Assembly: GCA_003478935.1 (NCBI GenBank)
Contig: QUFP01000004.1
Span: 62,001 to 126,000, forward strand
Reading direction: 5' to 3'
DNA: 64,000 nucleotides
From: Firmicutes bacterium AF25-13AC
GTDB lineage: Bacteria > Bacillota > Clostridia > Lachnospirales > Lachnospiraceae
Below the pieces are notes generated by a model that was given only the letters and a program-made list of their open reading frames with translations, had not been told where the DNA came from and did not search any database. Position numbers and translations under genes: made by a program. Below, piece by piece: positions 16,885-25,569 of the stretch. Numbering within the stretch: the first letter of the stretch is position 1; each line of letters starts with the position of its first letter.

Positions 16885-16965
16885 AGTATACAAATCTTTT
16901 TAATTCCCGTAAATAGACAATTTATTTTCTATAATTGAGGAAGTAATTTATCTACTTATTTTTTA
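16885..16965. promoter_or_regulatory. Promoter and diverged copy of the 3.6-kb control element
   Basis: On the minus strand TTTACG (16908-16913), 17 bases and TATACT (16885-16890) lie before the secreted-protein gene. From 16909 the plus strand reads GTAAATAGACAA, then about 20 bases later GGAAGTAATTTATCTACTTA and a T-run. This matches the peptide-locus element (GTAAACAGACAA ... GGAAGTGATTTGTCTGTTTA) in order, spacing and orientation. The remaining sequence to 17110 holds nothing I can identify. Confidence 0.6.
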
Positions 16966-17110
16966 CTTTAGAAAACTGGTTTGGGAATCCTCGGTCATTC
17001 AATAGTCAAATAGTTCACGAGGCCTATTCCATGAAGTCAAATGTCCTCCATGGCTTTTAAGTCTACAACCATACTAACACAGAAATCGTTTTTGGACAAT
17101 AGGCAGCTAG

Positions 17111-17887
17111 CTAGCGAGATGAACTGAGTTCATCCCCAGCGGTCAGGGTCAACAACACAGTGATGCTTTTTGCATCATTTCCGTTTTCGTCATACAAAAG
17201 TGCAGTTTGTATATAGGTTCCATTATCATCAAACTCATACACGATTCTGGCTTGCCCTGAATAGTTTATCAGCTCATTTAGCTCTTTGCACAAATCACTA
17301 GATAATGAGTAATGCCAACTATTATCAACCTGATAAAGCATTACCGTACAAATCACCTGATTCTCATATACAACCGGAAGTACATACCCCTCTGAACAGG
17401 TTTCTCCAGATGGTGTCTTATTCCATGTTTGGAATGGCTCCATAATAAAAAACTCAGCGTCATCTATGTACTCAGTTTGACTATACATTTCAAAATGCTC
17501 TATCCATTCATTAGATACTGCCTTTATATACTCGACCATACCCTGTGTATACACCGCAGGTGCCAGTGCAATCTTCACAAGTTCTTGTGTCTCTTCTGCC
17601 GTTGTTTTCATCTCTTCATCTGCTTTTGCAGTTGTTTTTGTCTGCGTATCATCCAGCAGAACTCCATTTTGACCTGACTGCTTTTGTGGTGTGTGACCTG
17701 GCTGCAACGAGAAGAAAAAAACGCCTGCTACCGCAATTGCAATAGCTGCCACAGCTGTCACTTCTGTCACAAAAATATGCTGTCTGCTTTTCAATTGCTC
17801 CCTTCGCTTTACTGCAAAACGATCTGCTTCTGCAATCATTTCTTCGTCAATCGCATTTAATGATTTTAACAAGCTATGAACTTTCAT
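17111..17887 (-). CDS. Anti-sigma-like single-pass membrane protein
   Basis: Start 17887 is chosen because GGGAAAGG lies just upstream; an ATG at 17911 would add eight residues. About 258 residues: a cytoplasmic N-terminal region ('LLKSLNAIDEEMIAEADRF'), one membrane helix near residues 42-63 ('VTAVAAIAIAVAGVFFFSL'), a Gln/Thr/Lys-rich linker and an extracytoplasmic domain with no family I recognise. It lies 60 bases after the ECF sigma gene on the same strand, so anti-sigma control is the natural reading. No cytoplasmic zinc (ZAS) motif is visible. Confidence 0.65.
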   Translation of the reverse strand: MKVHSLLKSLNAIDEEMIAEADRFAVKRREQLKSRQHIFVTEVTAVAAIAIAVAGVFFFSLQPGHTPQKQSGQNGVLLDDTQTKTTAKADEEMKTTAEETQELVKIALAPAVYTQGMVEYIKAVSNEWIEHFEMYSQTEYIDDAEFFIMEPFQTWNKTPSGETCSEGYVLPVVYENQVICTVMLYQVDNSWHYSLSSDLCKELNELINYSGQARIVYEFDDNGTYIQTALLYDENGNDAKSITVLLTLTAGDELSSSR

Positions 17888-17947
17888 ACATTTTCCTTTC
17901 CCTGTTGTCATACTATTTCTAATCTCATATCCACTTTTCCATTTTTT

Positions 17948-18505
17948 TCAATGAGATTCAATTACACCCTGACAAACCAGCATTTCTTTGAACTGTTCTC
18001 TCATGCGAAACAGAGAAACCTTGACACTGCTTTGTGTCATACAAAACATAACCGCCAATTCCTTAATCGAATCTCCATACCAATATCTTCGAACAAACAA
18101 TATTCTTTTATCAGAAGGCAGGCTTCTCAGATAATCTTGAATATACACTGTCAATTCCCCCTCTGACGTTTTCTGAAATGTCTCATCTGGTATAGTTTCT
18201 TCGAGTTCCTTTGTCATCTCAACCATCACACATTTTCTTTTTTTTGCTTCTCTTCTTTCCAAACGGTTCATTGCATTACAGCGACATATCCGCATGATAA
18301 ATGCCTTGAAATGAATGGGGCGATTAGGTGGGAGCGCATTCCACAAGTCCCAGTAAGTGTCGCTGCAGCATTCTTCTGTATCCTGATAATCAAACAGCAA
18401 TCGATAGGCGAGCTGCTCCATTGTTTTTCCATATTTTTCTTTTGTCTGTATAATGGCAGACTCTTCTCTTTCCCAATAAAGCTGTATGATTTTTAAGTCC
18501 TCCAT
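17948..18505 (-). CDS. ECF-type RNA polymerase sigma factor
   Basis: Start 18505 has AAGGTGG upstream; the longer frame to 18544 begins with a Lys-rich stretch lacking an RBS. About 185 residues: sigma region 2 with 'TEECCSDTYWDLWNALPP' and region 4 with 'LPSDKRILFVRRYWYGDSIK' followed by the HTH 'ELAVMFCMTQSSVKVSLFRM'. The sequence 'ENRP/PNRP..F.A..MRI.R' resembles the second sigma factor in this window (30964-31539), so they belong to one subgroup, typically paired with an adjacent membrane anti-sigma factor. Confidence 0.88.
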   Translation of the reverse strand: MEDLKIIQLYWEREESAIIQTKEKYGKTMEQLAYRLLFDYQDTEECCSDTYWDLWNALPPNRPIHFKAFIMRICRCNAMNRLERREAKKRKCVMVEMTKELEETIPDETFQKTSEGELTVYIQDYLRSLPSDKRILFVRRYWYGDSIKELAVMFCMTQSSVKVSLFRMREQFKEMLVCQGVIESH

Positions 18506-18591
18506 ACTTTCCACCTTCTTTCTCTTTTGCTTTTTTTCATACATTGACCATTATACCAAATTGTTCTGTATTAAAGCGAATATTCACAAAT

Positions 18592-19998
18592 TCATCTCCA
18601 CCAGAATATCATCTTTTCTACTTGAGTCAATATCTGTGGATTCTGTTCCGTAAAATTTCCATCATATGGAACAAGAATAAGTAAGGGCAAAATTAATAAT
18701 GTCATAACTGCAGTTATCCATACAAAACGATTCCAGCCCCTATTTTTTGCCGTTTCACACCTAAACCCTACCGCTACAAAACAAGCAATTCCTAATAAGA
18801 AATTTACATCAAGCTGATATCTTGTCACCATATAGGGTGTATAAACACTATCGAACACTGTAATTCCTATTATTAATGCAATAAGTATATTTATTATTGC
18901 TGTCAGATGATTTTCCTTTATTTTCTTTTTCACCGAATCCTGCAAAAAAGCTGCAATGCACCAAAAAACAGGAAATGCAAACAAAATTCCTTCATAGCTT
19001 ATGTATGGAAATTTTCCTTGTATTGGACTCCATGAAGCAAATTGATACACGAGTCCGTTTATAATTTTGTCTAATCTGAATCCTGCAAATAAACTATATA
19101 AGCGTTGATCTGCCACCGTTAGCTGATAGTGTTGACCAAATTCCCATATACTTCCAAATCTTGCATAGTTGTACCACATCAGCAATATAGCTGTAACCAA
19201 ACATGGAATCCCTGCTGTTAAACAGGCTTTCATACTTTTTTTCTTTGATTTTAGCTCATGCAGATGCAAATAAAACAGCATAATCTGGAGTATTCCGGAA
19301 AGTGCAATAGTCGGTCGGCATCCAAATGCCAATGATGCACACAGGAAACTTCCTGACAATTCTGCCATTTTTCTTCCATTTTTCTGCTCTGAATCCCACA
19401 CCACTCTAACCATCATGTTCAAGCTTATTATTTCCATACACACAGCTGACATGATCGCTGTGCAATATAATGCTGGTGCCGCGATTGCATACCATACACT
19501 TACAAATGATAGTACCATTGATAAGATCAAATATAGGTCAAATGGCATTTTAGGAAAAAATTTTTTTCGTAAGAAATCAAATAATGCAAAAATAGCAAGG
19601 ATTGTCCCCACAGTAAAAATCTGTGTTGCTTTGTATGTAGTAAGCGCATTTCCTGTCAAAAGCTGATATGGAAGAAACAAAAGAACTACAGGAACAATTC
19701 CAAAATACATATAGTACTTTCCATTGTAAAATGCATGATCCCAATGGTAATAAATACCTAGTTCCTTCCTTGCCTGTGGATCATAGGGATTTTCCATTTC
19801 AGATAATCTTGGATCAACATCTTCATATTCAAGGTACAAATGACCATGCAAAATAGATTGTGCCATCCTCTCATATTGATCTCTATGACCCGGAATTTTT
19901 CCATTCCAAACAGGCGAAAGTGACATGGGATAAACGCTTAGCACAATTGTAATTATCATGCAAATAAATCGTTTTGCATCGTTGCGTTTTAACCACAT
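18592..19998 (-). CDS. Multi-pass membrane protein, probable GT-C type glycosyltransferase
   Basis: About 468 residues with ten or more hydrophobic segments and a first extracytoplasmic loop containing 'PGHRDQYERMAQSILHGHLY' and 'WDHAFYNGKYYMYFGIVPVV', a pattern seen in integral-membrane glycosyltransferase-like proteins. Start 19998 is preferred: the longer frame to 20112 overlaps the GT2 gene and has no RBS, while AGGAGG lies 15 bases before 19998. It sits directly after the GT2 gene 20033-20932, so a polyprenyl-phosphate sugar from that enzyme could be its donor (inference). Confidence 0.65.
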   Translation of the reverse strand: MWLKRNDAKRFICMIITIVLSVYPMSLSPVWNGKIPGHRDQYERMAQSILHGHLYLEYEDVDPRLSEMENPYDPQARKELGIYYHWDHAFYNGKYYMYFGIVPVVLLFLPYQLLTGNALTTYKATQIFTVGTILAIFALFDFLRKKFFPKMPFDLYLILSMVLSFVSVWYAIAAPALYCTAIMSAVCMEIISLNMMVRVVWDSEQKNGRKMAELSGSFLCASLAFGCRPTIALSGILQIMLFYLHLHELKSKKKSMKACLTAGIPCLVTAILLMWYNYARFGSIWEFGQHYQLTVADQRLYSLFAGFRLDKIINGLVYQFASWSPIQGKFPYISYEGILFAFPVFWCIAAFLQDSVKKKIKENHLTAIINILIALIIGITVFDSVYTPYMVTRYQLDVNFLLGIACFVAVGFRCETAKNRGWNRFVWITAVMTLLILPLLILVPYDGNFTEQNPQILTQVEKMIFWWR

Positions 19999-20032
19999 AG
20001 TATCAATTTTTTTCCTCCTACGATACATGTTT

Positions 20033-20932
20033 TTATATAATTTCAGAATATATTTTTTTATTTTGAAGTCTAGCTTCAGAATCCATTTTATTTTTGTAAT
20101 GTATATTCTCAATTAAAACAAGCGCAATCAAAACTTGCATTCCACTTGAAATATGTAGTAAATTTTCTCTTATATTTGAAAATTTTTTTACTCTAGCATT
20201 TTTAATTTCTATGAATCCTGCCACAAGCACTACTATTTTCCAAAGTTTTCCAGGTCTATAAAAACAAAACATATGCAGTAACTTTTTTATTATGCTTATG
20301 CCATCTCTTATTGTGCTTAATTTTGACTGACTACCATTTGGTCGCTCCTTATACGCTACAGCAATTTCTTCTACCTGCAGATTATTTTCTAATGCATAAA
20401 CTGTCAGTTCAGTTTCTACTTCAAAATTCCGGCTCAATACTGGAATTGTTTTTGCAAAACGGTAACTCAATGCACGATACCCTGTCATTACATCTCTTAC
20501 CTTCCCACCAAACAATTTTTGTACTGCCAAGCGCATAAAGCGATTCCCTGAATTATGAAATCTCCGCTTGTTTACCTTAAAGTACGTGGAACTAAGTCGA
20601 TCTCCTACTACCATATCAGCATGATATTTTAAAACTCGTTCCGTCATCTTTGCCGCCTCTGACGCTGGATAGGTATCGTCTGCATCAACCAGAATGTAGC
20701 ACTGTGCTTCTATCTCCTGAAACATTCTTCGCACAACATTCCCTTTTCCTTGCTGATACTCATATCTAACAATTGCACCTGCTTCTTTTGCTTTTTCCAC
20801 TGTTTTGTCAGTAGAATTGTTATCATATACATATACCGTAGCTTGCGGCAATGCCCTTTTAAAGTCTCTCACCACCTTTCCAACCGTAATTTCTTCATTG
20901 AAGCATGGAATTAGTACTGCTATCTCATCCAT
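20033..20932 (-). CDS. GT2 glycosyltransferase, dolichyl-phosphate mannosyltransferase-like
   Basis: Start 20932 follows AAAGGAGGAG. The catalytic domain has 'IAVLIPCFNEEITVGKVV', 'VYVYDNNSTDKTVEKAKEAG', 'CYILVDADDTYPASEAAKM' (Asp residues for metal/nucleotide) and 'RDVMTGYRALSYRFAKT', the DPM1-like plan that makes polyprenyl-phosphate sugars. It is closely related to the GT2 at 24589-25533. The C-terminal part differs: the two-helix membrane anchor seen in the paralog is shortened and Lys/Asn-rich ('IEIKNARVKKFSNIRENLLH'), which suggests decay or a local deletion. Overlap with the downstream gene depends on which start that gene uses. Confidence 0.85.
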   Translation of the reverse strand: MDEIAVLIPCFNEEITVGKVVRDFKRALPQATVYVYDNNSTDKTVEKAKEAGAIVRYEYQQGKGNVVRRMFQEIEAQCYILVDADDTYPASEAAKMTERVLKYHADMVVGDRLSSTYFKVNKRRFHNSGNRFMRLAVQKLFGGKVRDVMTGYRALSYRFAKTIPVLSRNFEVETELTVYALENNLQVEEIAVAYKERPNGSQSKLSTIRDGISIIKKLLHMFCFYRPGKLWKIVVLVAGFIEIKNARVKKFSNIRENLLHISSGMQVLIALVLIENIHYKNKMDSEARLQNKKIYSEII

Positions 20933-21060
20933 TTTTCTCCTCCTTTCACCATTTAAGTCCGATTTTATTTTCATTGGTTACATTTTTTTATAACTCAATC
21001 ACAAATTTTACGAAATTCGTACCATCATCATATCCATTCGCAAAACTGCAAAATATCCCC

Positions 21061-21089
21061 TTGCTTTTCTATTTGATACCCCTTATAAT
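21061..21089 (+). promoter_or_regulatory. Promoter of the DUF1858 gene
   Basis: TTGCTT, 17 bases and TATAAT (21084-21089) on the plus strand, about 57 bases before the start codon. Confidence 0.65.
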
Positions 21090-21145
21090 GAAGGTTGAGT
21101 AGACATTTTGGTCTGATTCCAAGCATTTTTTATGGAGGTTTTAAT

Positions 21146-21364
21146 ATGACACAGATTTCAAAAGATATTACAATCGGTGAACTGCTTCAGGTAAACACCG
21201 GTGTTATTCCGATTCTTATGGCTGCTGGTATGCATTGCCTTGGCTGCCCAGCATCTCAGGCTGAATCTATCGGCGAGGCTGCTGAGGTTCACGGACTTGA
21301 TCCAGATGATCTGGTTGATAAGATCAATGAGTTTTTAGCTGAGAATGCTCAGGATGCTCAGTAA
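21146..21364 (+). CDS. DUF1858 domain protein
   Basis: Start 21146 follows GGAGG; the frame from 21095 lacks an RBS. The 72-residue protein is a single DUF1858 domain: '[19 protein letters not shown]', '[21 protein letters not shown]' (with the conserved CLGC cysteine pair) and '[14 protein letters not shown]'. This helical domain is also found at the N terminus of ScdA/hybrid-cluster-related proteins, and stand-alone versions are common in Clostridia; a redox or iron-sulfur role is assumed but unproven. It is monocistronic with its own promoter and terminator. Confidence 0.9.
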   Translation: MTQISKDITIGELLQVNTGVIPILMAAGMHCLGCPASQAESIGEAAEVHGLDPDDLVDKINEFLAENAQDAQ

Positions 21365-21377
21365 TACTTTTTAAAAG

Positions 21378-21418
21378 GGGCTGCGAAAAAATGAAAGTTT
21401 TTTCGCAGCCCTGTTTCT
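21378..21418 (+). terminator. Intrinsic terminator after DUF1858 gene
   Basis: GGGCTGCGAAAAAA and TTTTTTCGCAGCCC form a 14-bp stem with a short loop (21378-21411), 14 bases after the stop codon. Confidence 0.85.
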
Positions 21419-21588
21419 GTTGTAGATAACTCCAGCTGTCTTCTTTTTGAATTTGACAGTTTATCTTAAACAAAACACCATGGATATTCGAAATGGAATG
21501 TGGATAGCCTATCTCCATCATACCTGTTGAAATCTCCATCATTTTTTGGTAAAATGATGGAGATAAATTTGAAATGAGGGAGATTCTT

Positions 21589-22633
21589 ATGAGAGAGTTT
21601 GATTATATTACAAGTCCTGCGAAGTTGCTGACACCTGAAATTGTTCAGATGGTAGGCAGCATCCACGAACACAAAGGCAAACAGGAACTATTTCTTGAAG
21701 CCAATATAGATGAACTGAAAACGCTATTAGAAGTTGCTTTGATTCAGAGTACTGGAGCATCTACCGAATCGAGGGTATATTTACAAGCGATACGCGTTTG
21801 GAAGAACTGGTACGTCAGAAAGCAGAACCGCGTAACCGCTCTGAACAGGAGATTGCCGGATACCGTGAAGTGCTTGCAACAATCCACGATAGCTATGAGT
21901 ATATCAATCCAAGACCGAACATTATTTTGCAGCTGCACCGGGATTTATATTCCTATTCGCATGGGACTTCTGGCGGCTGTTATAAAAACTCTGATAATGT
22001 GATTGCAGAAACAGATGCCGATGGTCACCAAAAAGCACGTTTTATCCCTGTTCCAGCATTTCAGACTGCTGAAGCAATGGATGAACTTTGTACTCATTTT
22101 CTTGAAGCATGGGAAGCTGACCACATTGATAAGTTAATTTTGATCCCGATGTTCATATTGGACTTCCTGTGTATTCATCCTTTCAATGACGGAAATGGCA
22201 GAATGAGTCGCCTGCTGACTTTACTGCTGTTCTATAAGGCAGGTTACATTGTTGGAAAATATGTCAGTATGGAAATGCTGATAGAAAACACAAAAGAAAC
22301 ATATTATGAAGCCCTTCAAGCAAGTTCTACTGGATGGCATGAAAAAGAAAACAACTATGAGCCTTTTGTTAAATATTATCTTGGTATCATGCTGAAAGCA
22401 TACAATGAATTTGAAAGTCGTATAGAACATCTAAAACACCGCAGCTATCTAAGCCTGATAGAATTAAAGCAACTATTGACAATAAGGTTGGCAAGATTAC
22501 CAAGAAAGAAATCATGGAGCTTTGCCCTGATATAAGCAAAGTTACTGTAGAAAGAACTTTGACAGATCTGGTCAAGAGTGGATATATTGCAAAAGTTGGT
22601 TCGGGTCCATCCACAAGCTACGTCCGTATTTAA
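21589..22633 (+). CDS. Fic family protein, frame broken twice
   Basis: Start 21589 follows GAGGGA. N-terminal frame: 'MREFDYITSPAKLLTPEIVQ' to 'IQSTGAST'. A shift near 21765-21770 restores 'IEGIFTSDTRLEELVRQKAE' and the Fic core 'IHPFNDGNGRMSRLLTLLLF', the full HxFx(D/E)GNGRxxR AMPylation motif. A second shift near 22449-22453 restores the winged-helix tail 'NKVGKITKKEIMELCPDISK', then 'VERTLTDLVKSGYI' and 'SYVRI' stop. The N-terminal 'STxIEG' is the usual inhibitory/ATP-gating motif position. The intact protein (about 347 residues) would be a class II-like Fic protein. Missing single bases explain both breaks, so sequence error is likely. Confidence 0.85.
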
Positions 22634-22688
22634 AAAAATTACATTTGACGGCAAAAAACCATTAGCTATTTTTTATGACAACACAAAA

Positions 22689-22752
22689 CCGGCTGCTTCT
22701 GATTATGTATCCGGTCCTTTCGGACCGGGTAAGATCTATCAGAAGCAGCCGG
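22689..22752 (-). terminator. Long terminator hairpin after the sipL-like gene
   Basis: Outer arms CCGGCTGCTTCTGAT and its exact complement enclose an inner CCGGTCC/GGACCGG hairpin. On the minus strand it is followed by TTTTGTGTTGT. It lies 117 bases after the sipL-like stop. Confidence 0.7.
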
Positions 22753-22868
22753 CAGTTTCGTGCGCAACCTGCGGTATCCGCCCTGCTGCGTTACAATATT
22801 ATGTTATGCAATACGTCAAGAAATGTTCCTATCCTATCATTATTCTAATATTCCCTATTACAATTCTC

Positions 22869-24476
22869 TTATCGCACCAGAAGAAGTTTTTGCCCTGGCT
22901 TTGTGCCAAGCTCTTCTGGCGATTTTCCTTCTTTTTGCATACCGGAAGCGGTCGCATTTAATGAATCTGTTTTTGTATTATCTTGGTTAACCTCGCGGAT
23001 CCGCTCAATGCTCATTCTATATTTTTTTGCTATTGACCAAAGATTATCGCCTGGCTGCACAATATAGCCAATCATTCCTGGAAAATCATTTGGATCAATT
23101 GTCTCTCCGGTAAAGTTCACCTGATCGAGCACTGAAATTTCATGCTCTGAGAGCACAAATGTATCAAGGCTAATGACTGCACGTACTTCTCCCTGACCTC
23201 CTGGCGCAATCATTGTTGTAATTTGTTCTAACATTGGGCTTATAGTAAAACAGCTTCCCGGCGTAATTCCTCCTGCTTCAATTACATGGCTGAGCGGAAT
23301 CACACCTGCCGCAGCCTGCATTGGCCGTTCATCGTTTGCTGCCAGATATAATACAGTCACATAGACAGCACCCTCCACACGAATGCCCTCTGATACAATC
23401 TCTGTACGATCAATTGACACTGTTCCTTCACTGTGACAAATTTGGAGCATGGTGTCAGTGCTGTGAAGCGGAATCTTTTCAGTGATTCTGCACTTTGCTT
23501 TATTTTTCATCTGAAGTGTTTCCAAATGAGCCGTCTTGTAGCTTGTGTCTACTTCTTTTGTTGTCGAATAAGCGTCACAGAGCAAATGTACCTTTTCCTC
23601 AAGATACAGCTTCATATCAAGCTCCACTACTGCTTCCACATGGAATATTCGATTTTCTCCATCTTCGTCTGGATGAATACTAATCTCTTTTTTTATCAAA
23701 ACTGGCTCCACCGATGGAATCATCTCATGACGGCATCCAACAAGCGGCAGTTCTCCTGTAAATGAGATCGTCTTTTCCATCCACTGCATAGGAAGCTGCT
23801 CCTGTCCTGCCTCATAAATTACAAATAAGGCTGCCTCTGCCTGAATGAGCATTTTGTCTTCCTGAGCCTGATATTCCATACTTCTAAGACTAAGTGATTT
23901 CCATAAAAGTGACTGTGCAAGCGGTTTTCCCGGAGCTACTACTACATCATCCTCCATACGAAACGTATCCTTTTTTTGCAGCTGCAAAGACACCACTTCC
24001 ATATCTTTTCCAAGTACAGCGATATCTTCTTGCCCTGAAAGCGATCTTGCTGCCTCCTCAAGCTGTGCCGATGCGGCAAAAAGTTCCGCACCAAGCACGG
24101 CACTGATATGAAGCTTTCTTGAGTTGACAACACGAATACTGATATCTTCTACCTTTGTGCGGCAGCGCACATAATCGCCCGGCTCAAGTCCTGGATAGCT
24201 CACGTTTTCTTCAAATGTAAGTGCACCAGACAAATTTTTCATTCTGCCAGAACCCTCTACGGCGTATAAAATTTCAAAGTCGAGACGTCCTTTTATGATT
24301 ACCTTTTCTGAAAGCTGGCGAAGTTCCTCCATCACGGCATCTGCCTGCTTTAGCAGTACGCTTCCCACATCTGGCTTCGCATCTGGAATATTAAAATCCT
24401 CATCAAATGTGACCTGCGCACTCACTGTATTTTTGCTCCTGCTCATATGTATCTGTTTTTTCTGCAGCTCTAACAT
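22869..24476 (-). CDS. sipL: DUF3794 and LysM spore morphogenesis protein, SipL-like
   Basis: Start 24476 has GGAGG eight bases upstream. The 535-residue protein consists of DUF3794-type beta domains ('VTFDEDFNIPDAKPDVGSVL' near residue 30, 'HISAVLGAELFA', 'GAVYVTVLYLA') and a C-terminal LysM domain near 470-535 ('YIVQPGDNLWSIAKKYRMSI'). This architecture matches SipL, which in Clostridioides difficile binds SpoIVA through its LysM domain and links the coat to the forespore. An insert 'TKTDSLNATASGMQKEGKSP' interrupts the LysM end. Together with spoIIR at 43 kb it marks the host as a spore former. Confidence 0.85.
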   Translation of the reverse strand: MLELQKKQIHMSRSKNTVSAQVTFDEDFNIPDAKPDVGSVLLKQADAVMEELRQLSEKVIIKGRLDFEILYAVEGSGRMKNLSGALTFEENVSYPGLEPGDYVRCRTKVEDISIRVVNSRKLHISAVLGAELFAASAQLEEAARSLSGQEDIAVLGKDMEVVSLQLQKKDTFRMEDDVVVAPGKPLAQSLLWKSLSLRSMEYQAQEDKMLIQAEAALFVIYEAGQEQLPMQWMEKTISFTGELPLVGCRHEMIPSVEPVLIKKEISIHPDEDGENRIFHVEAVVELDMKLYLEEKVHLLCDAYSTTKEVDTSYKTAHLETLQMKNKAKCRITEKIPLHSTDTMLQICHSEGTVSIDRTEIVSEGIRVEGAVYVTVLYLAANDERPMQAAAGVIPLSHVIEAGGITPGSCFTISPMLEQITTMIAPGGQGEVRAVISLDTFVLSEHEISVLDQVNFTGETIDPNDFPGMIGYIVQPGDNLWSIAKKYRMSIERIREVNQDNTKTDSLNATASGMQKEGKSPEELGTKPGQKLLLVR

Positions 24477-24588
24477 AATCGCCTCCATATACTGATATTG
24501 GGCTTTGCCGCTTTCAGTCGGTTTTGACATGACCGACTGGCCCTATTACTAGTATATGAAGGCGATTTATTTTTTATGATAAAATATT

Positions 24589-25533
24589 TTATTTACAATC
24601 TTTTTCTGTTCGCTCCTGAATCTCTGCATGATACAGCTCTAATTCAAAATCCTGGCGATTTTTGTGAAGCATATTTTGGAGTGATATTCCAATGCCTGCC
24701 AGCTGTATTGCTGCGACTGACAAAAATCCGCTGACAATCAGTGTTGGATAGCGCGGCACAAGGCCTGTTTCAATATAAGTGATTAATACTGGCACAAACA
24801 TTACTAGCGAAATTAGAAACAACATTATGCTTATTATACCGAAGAAGGCAAATGGATTGTAAATACGAAAAAGGCGAATCAGCGTCTTAATTACACTCCA
24901 GCCATCTAAGAAGGTATTGAGCTTTGACACGCTTCCTTCTGGCCGATCACGATATGGTATAATTACGTTTTCCACCTGCATACGCTTGTCAATCGCATGA
25001 ATACTCATTTCTGTCTCTATCTCAAACCGACATGATAAAATCGGAAATGTTTTCACAAAACGGTAGCTGAATGCACGATACCCCGTCATTATATCGCGGA
25101 TGCTTCCGTGGAAAAGTTTTGATACCATTCCCCGAACAAGACAATTGCCTATATTGTGGAATGGGCGCTTGTTTTCCTCAAAATAAGTAGATGACAATCT
25201 ATCTCCAACTACCATATCCGCATTGTGTTCCTGTACAAGCTTTACCATTTTTGCAGCAGATTCTGCTGGGTAAGTGTCATCCCCATCCACAAGTATGTAG
25301 CAATGTGCATCAATTTCCTGAAACATTCTGCGCACTACATTTCCCTTTCCCTGCTGATACTCATGACGCACTATAGCTCCTGCCTTTTTTGCAAGCTTCT
25401 CTGTGTCATCTGTTGAATTATTGTCGTACACATAAATGACGGCGTCAGGCAGCACACGTTTAAAATCTGATACCACCTTTTCAATTGTTTTGTCCTCATT
25501 ATAACAGGGGATCAATACAGCAATATCATCCAT
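24589..25533 (-). CDS. GT2 glycosyltransferase, dolichyl-phosphate mannosyltransferase-like
   Basis: Start 25533 follows AAAGGAGGAG. Motifs: 'DIAVLIPCYNEDKTIEKVV', 'VYVYDNNSTDDTEKLAKK', 'CYILVDGDDTYPAESAAKM', 'RDIMTGYRAFSYRFVKTF', then two C-terminal membrane helices ('FFGIISIMLFLISLVMFVPV' and 'TLIVSGFLSVAAIQLAGIGI'). It should transfer a sugar to a polyprenyl phosphate at the membrane. It follows the large membrane protein 25570-27567 by about 36 bases in the same direction, so the two probably act together. It is a clear paralog of the gene at 20033-20932. Confidence 0.88.
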   Translation of the reverse strand: MDDIAVLIPCYNEDKTIEKVVSDFKRVLPDAVIYVYDNNSTDDTEKLAKKAGAIVRHEYQQGKGNVVRRMFQEIDAHCYILVDGDDTYPAESAAKMVKLVQEHNADMVVGDRLSSTYFEENKRPFHNIGNCLVRGMVSKLFHGSIRDIMTGYRAFSYRFVKTFPILSCRFEIETEMSIHAIDKRMQVENVIIPYRDRPEGSVSKLNTFLDGWSVIKTLIRLFRIYNPFAFFGIISIMLFLISLVMFVPVLITYIETGLVPRYPTLIVSGFLSVAAIQLAGIGISLQNMLHKNRQDFELELYHAEIQERTEKDCK

Positions 25534-25569
25534 GTCCTCTCCTCCTTTCAAATTGGTACACTGCAAGTT

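Noticed and set aside
21466..21672. Minus-strand small ORFs around the Fic start
   Set aside because: No RBS and low-complexity translation; they are shadows of the Fic gene and of the DUF1858 terminator region.
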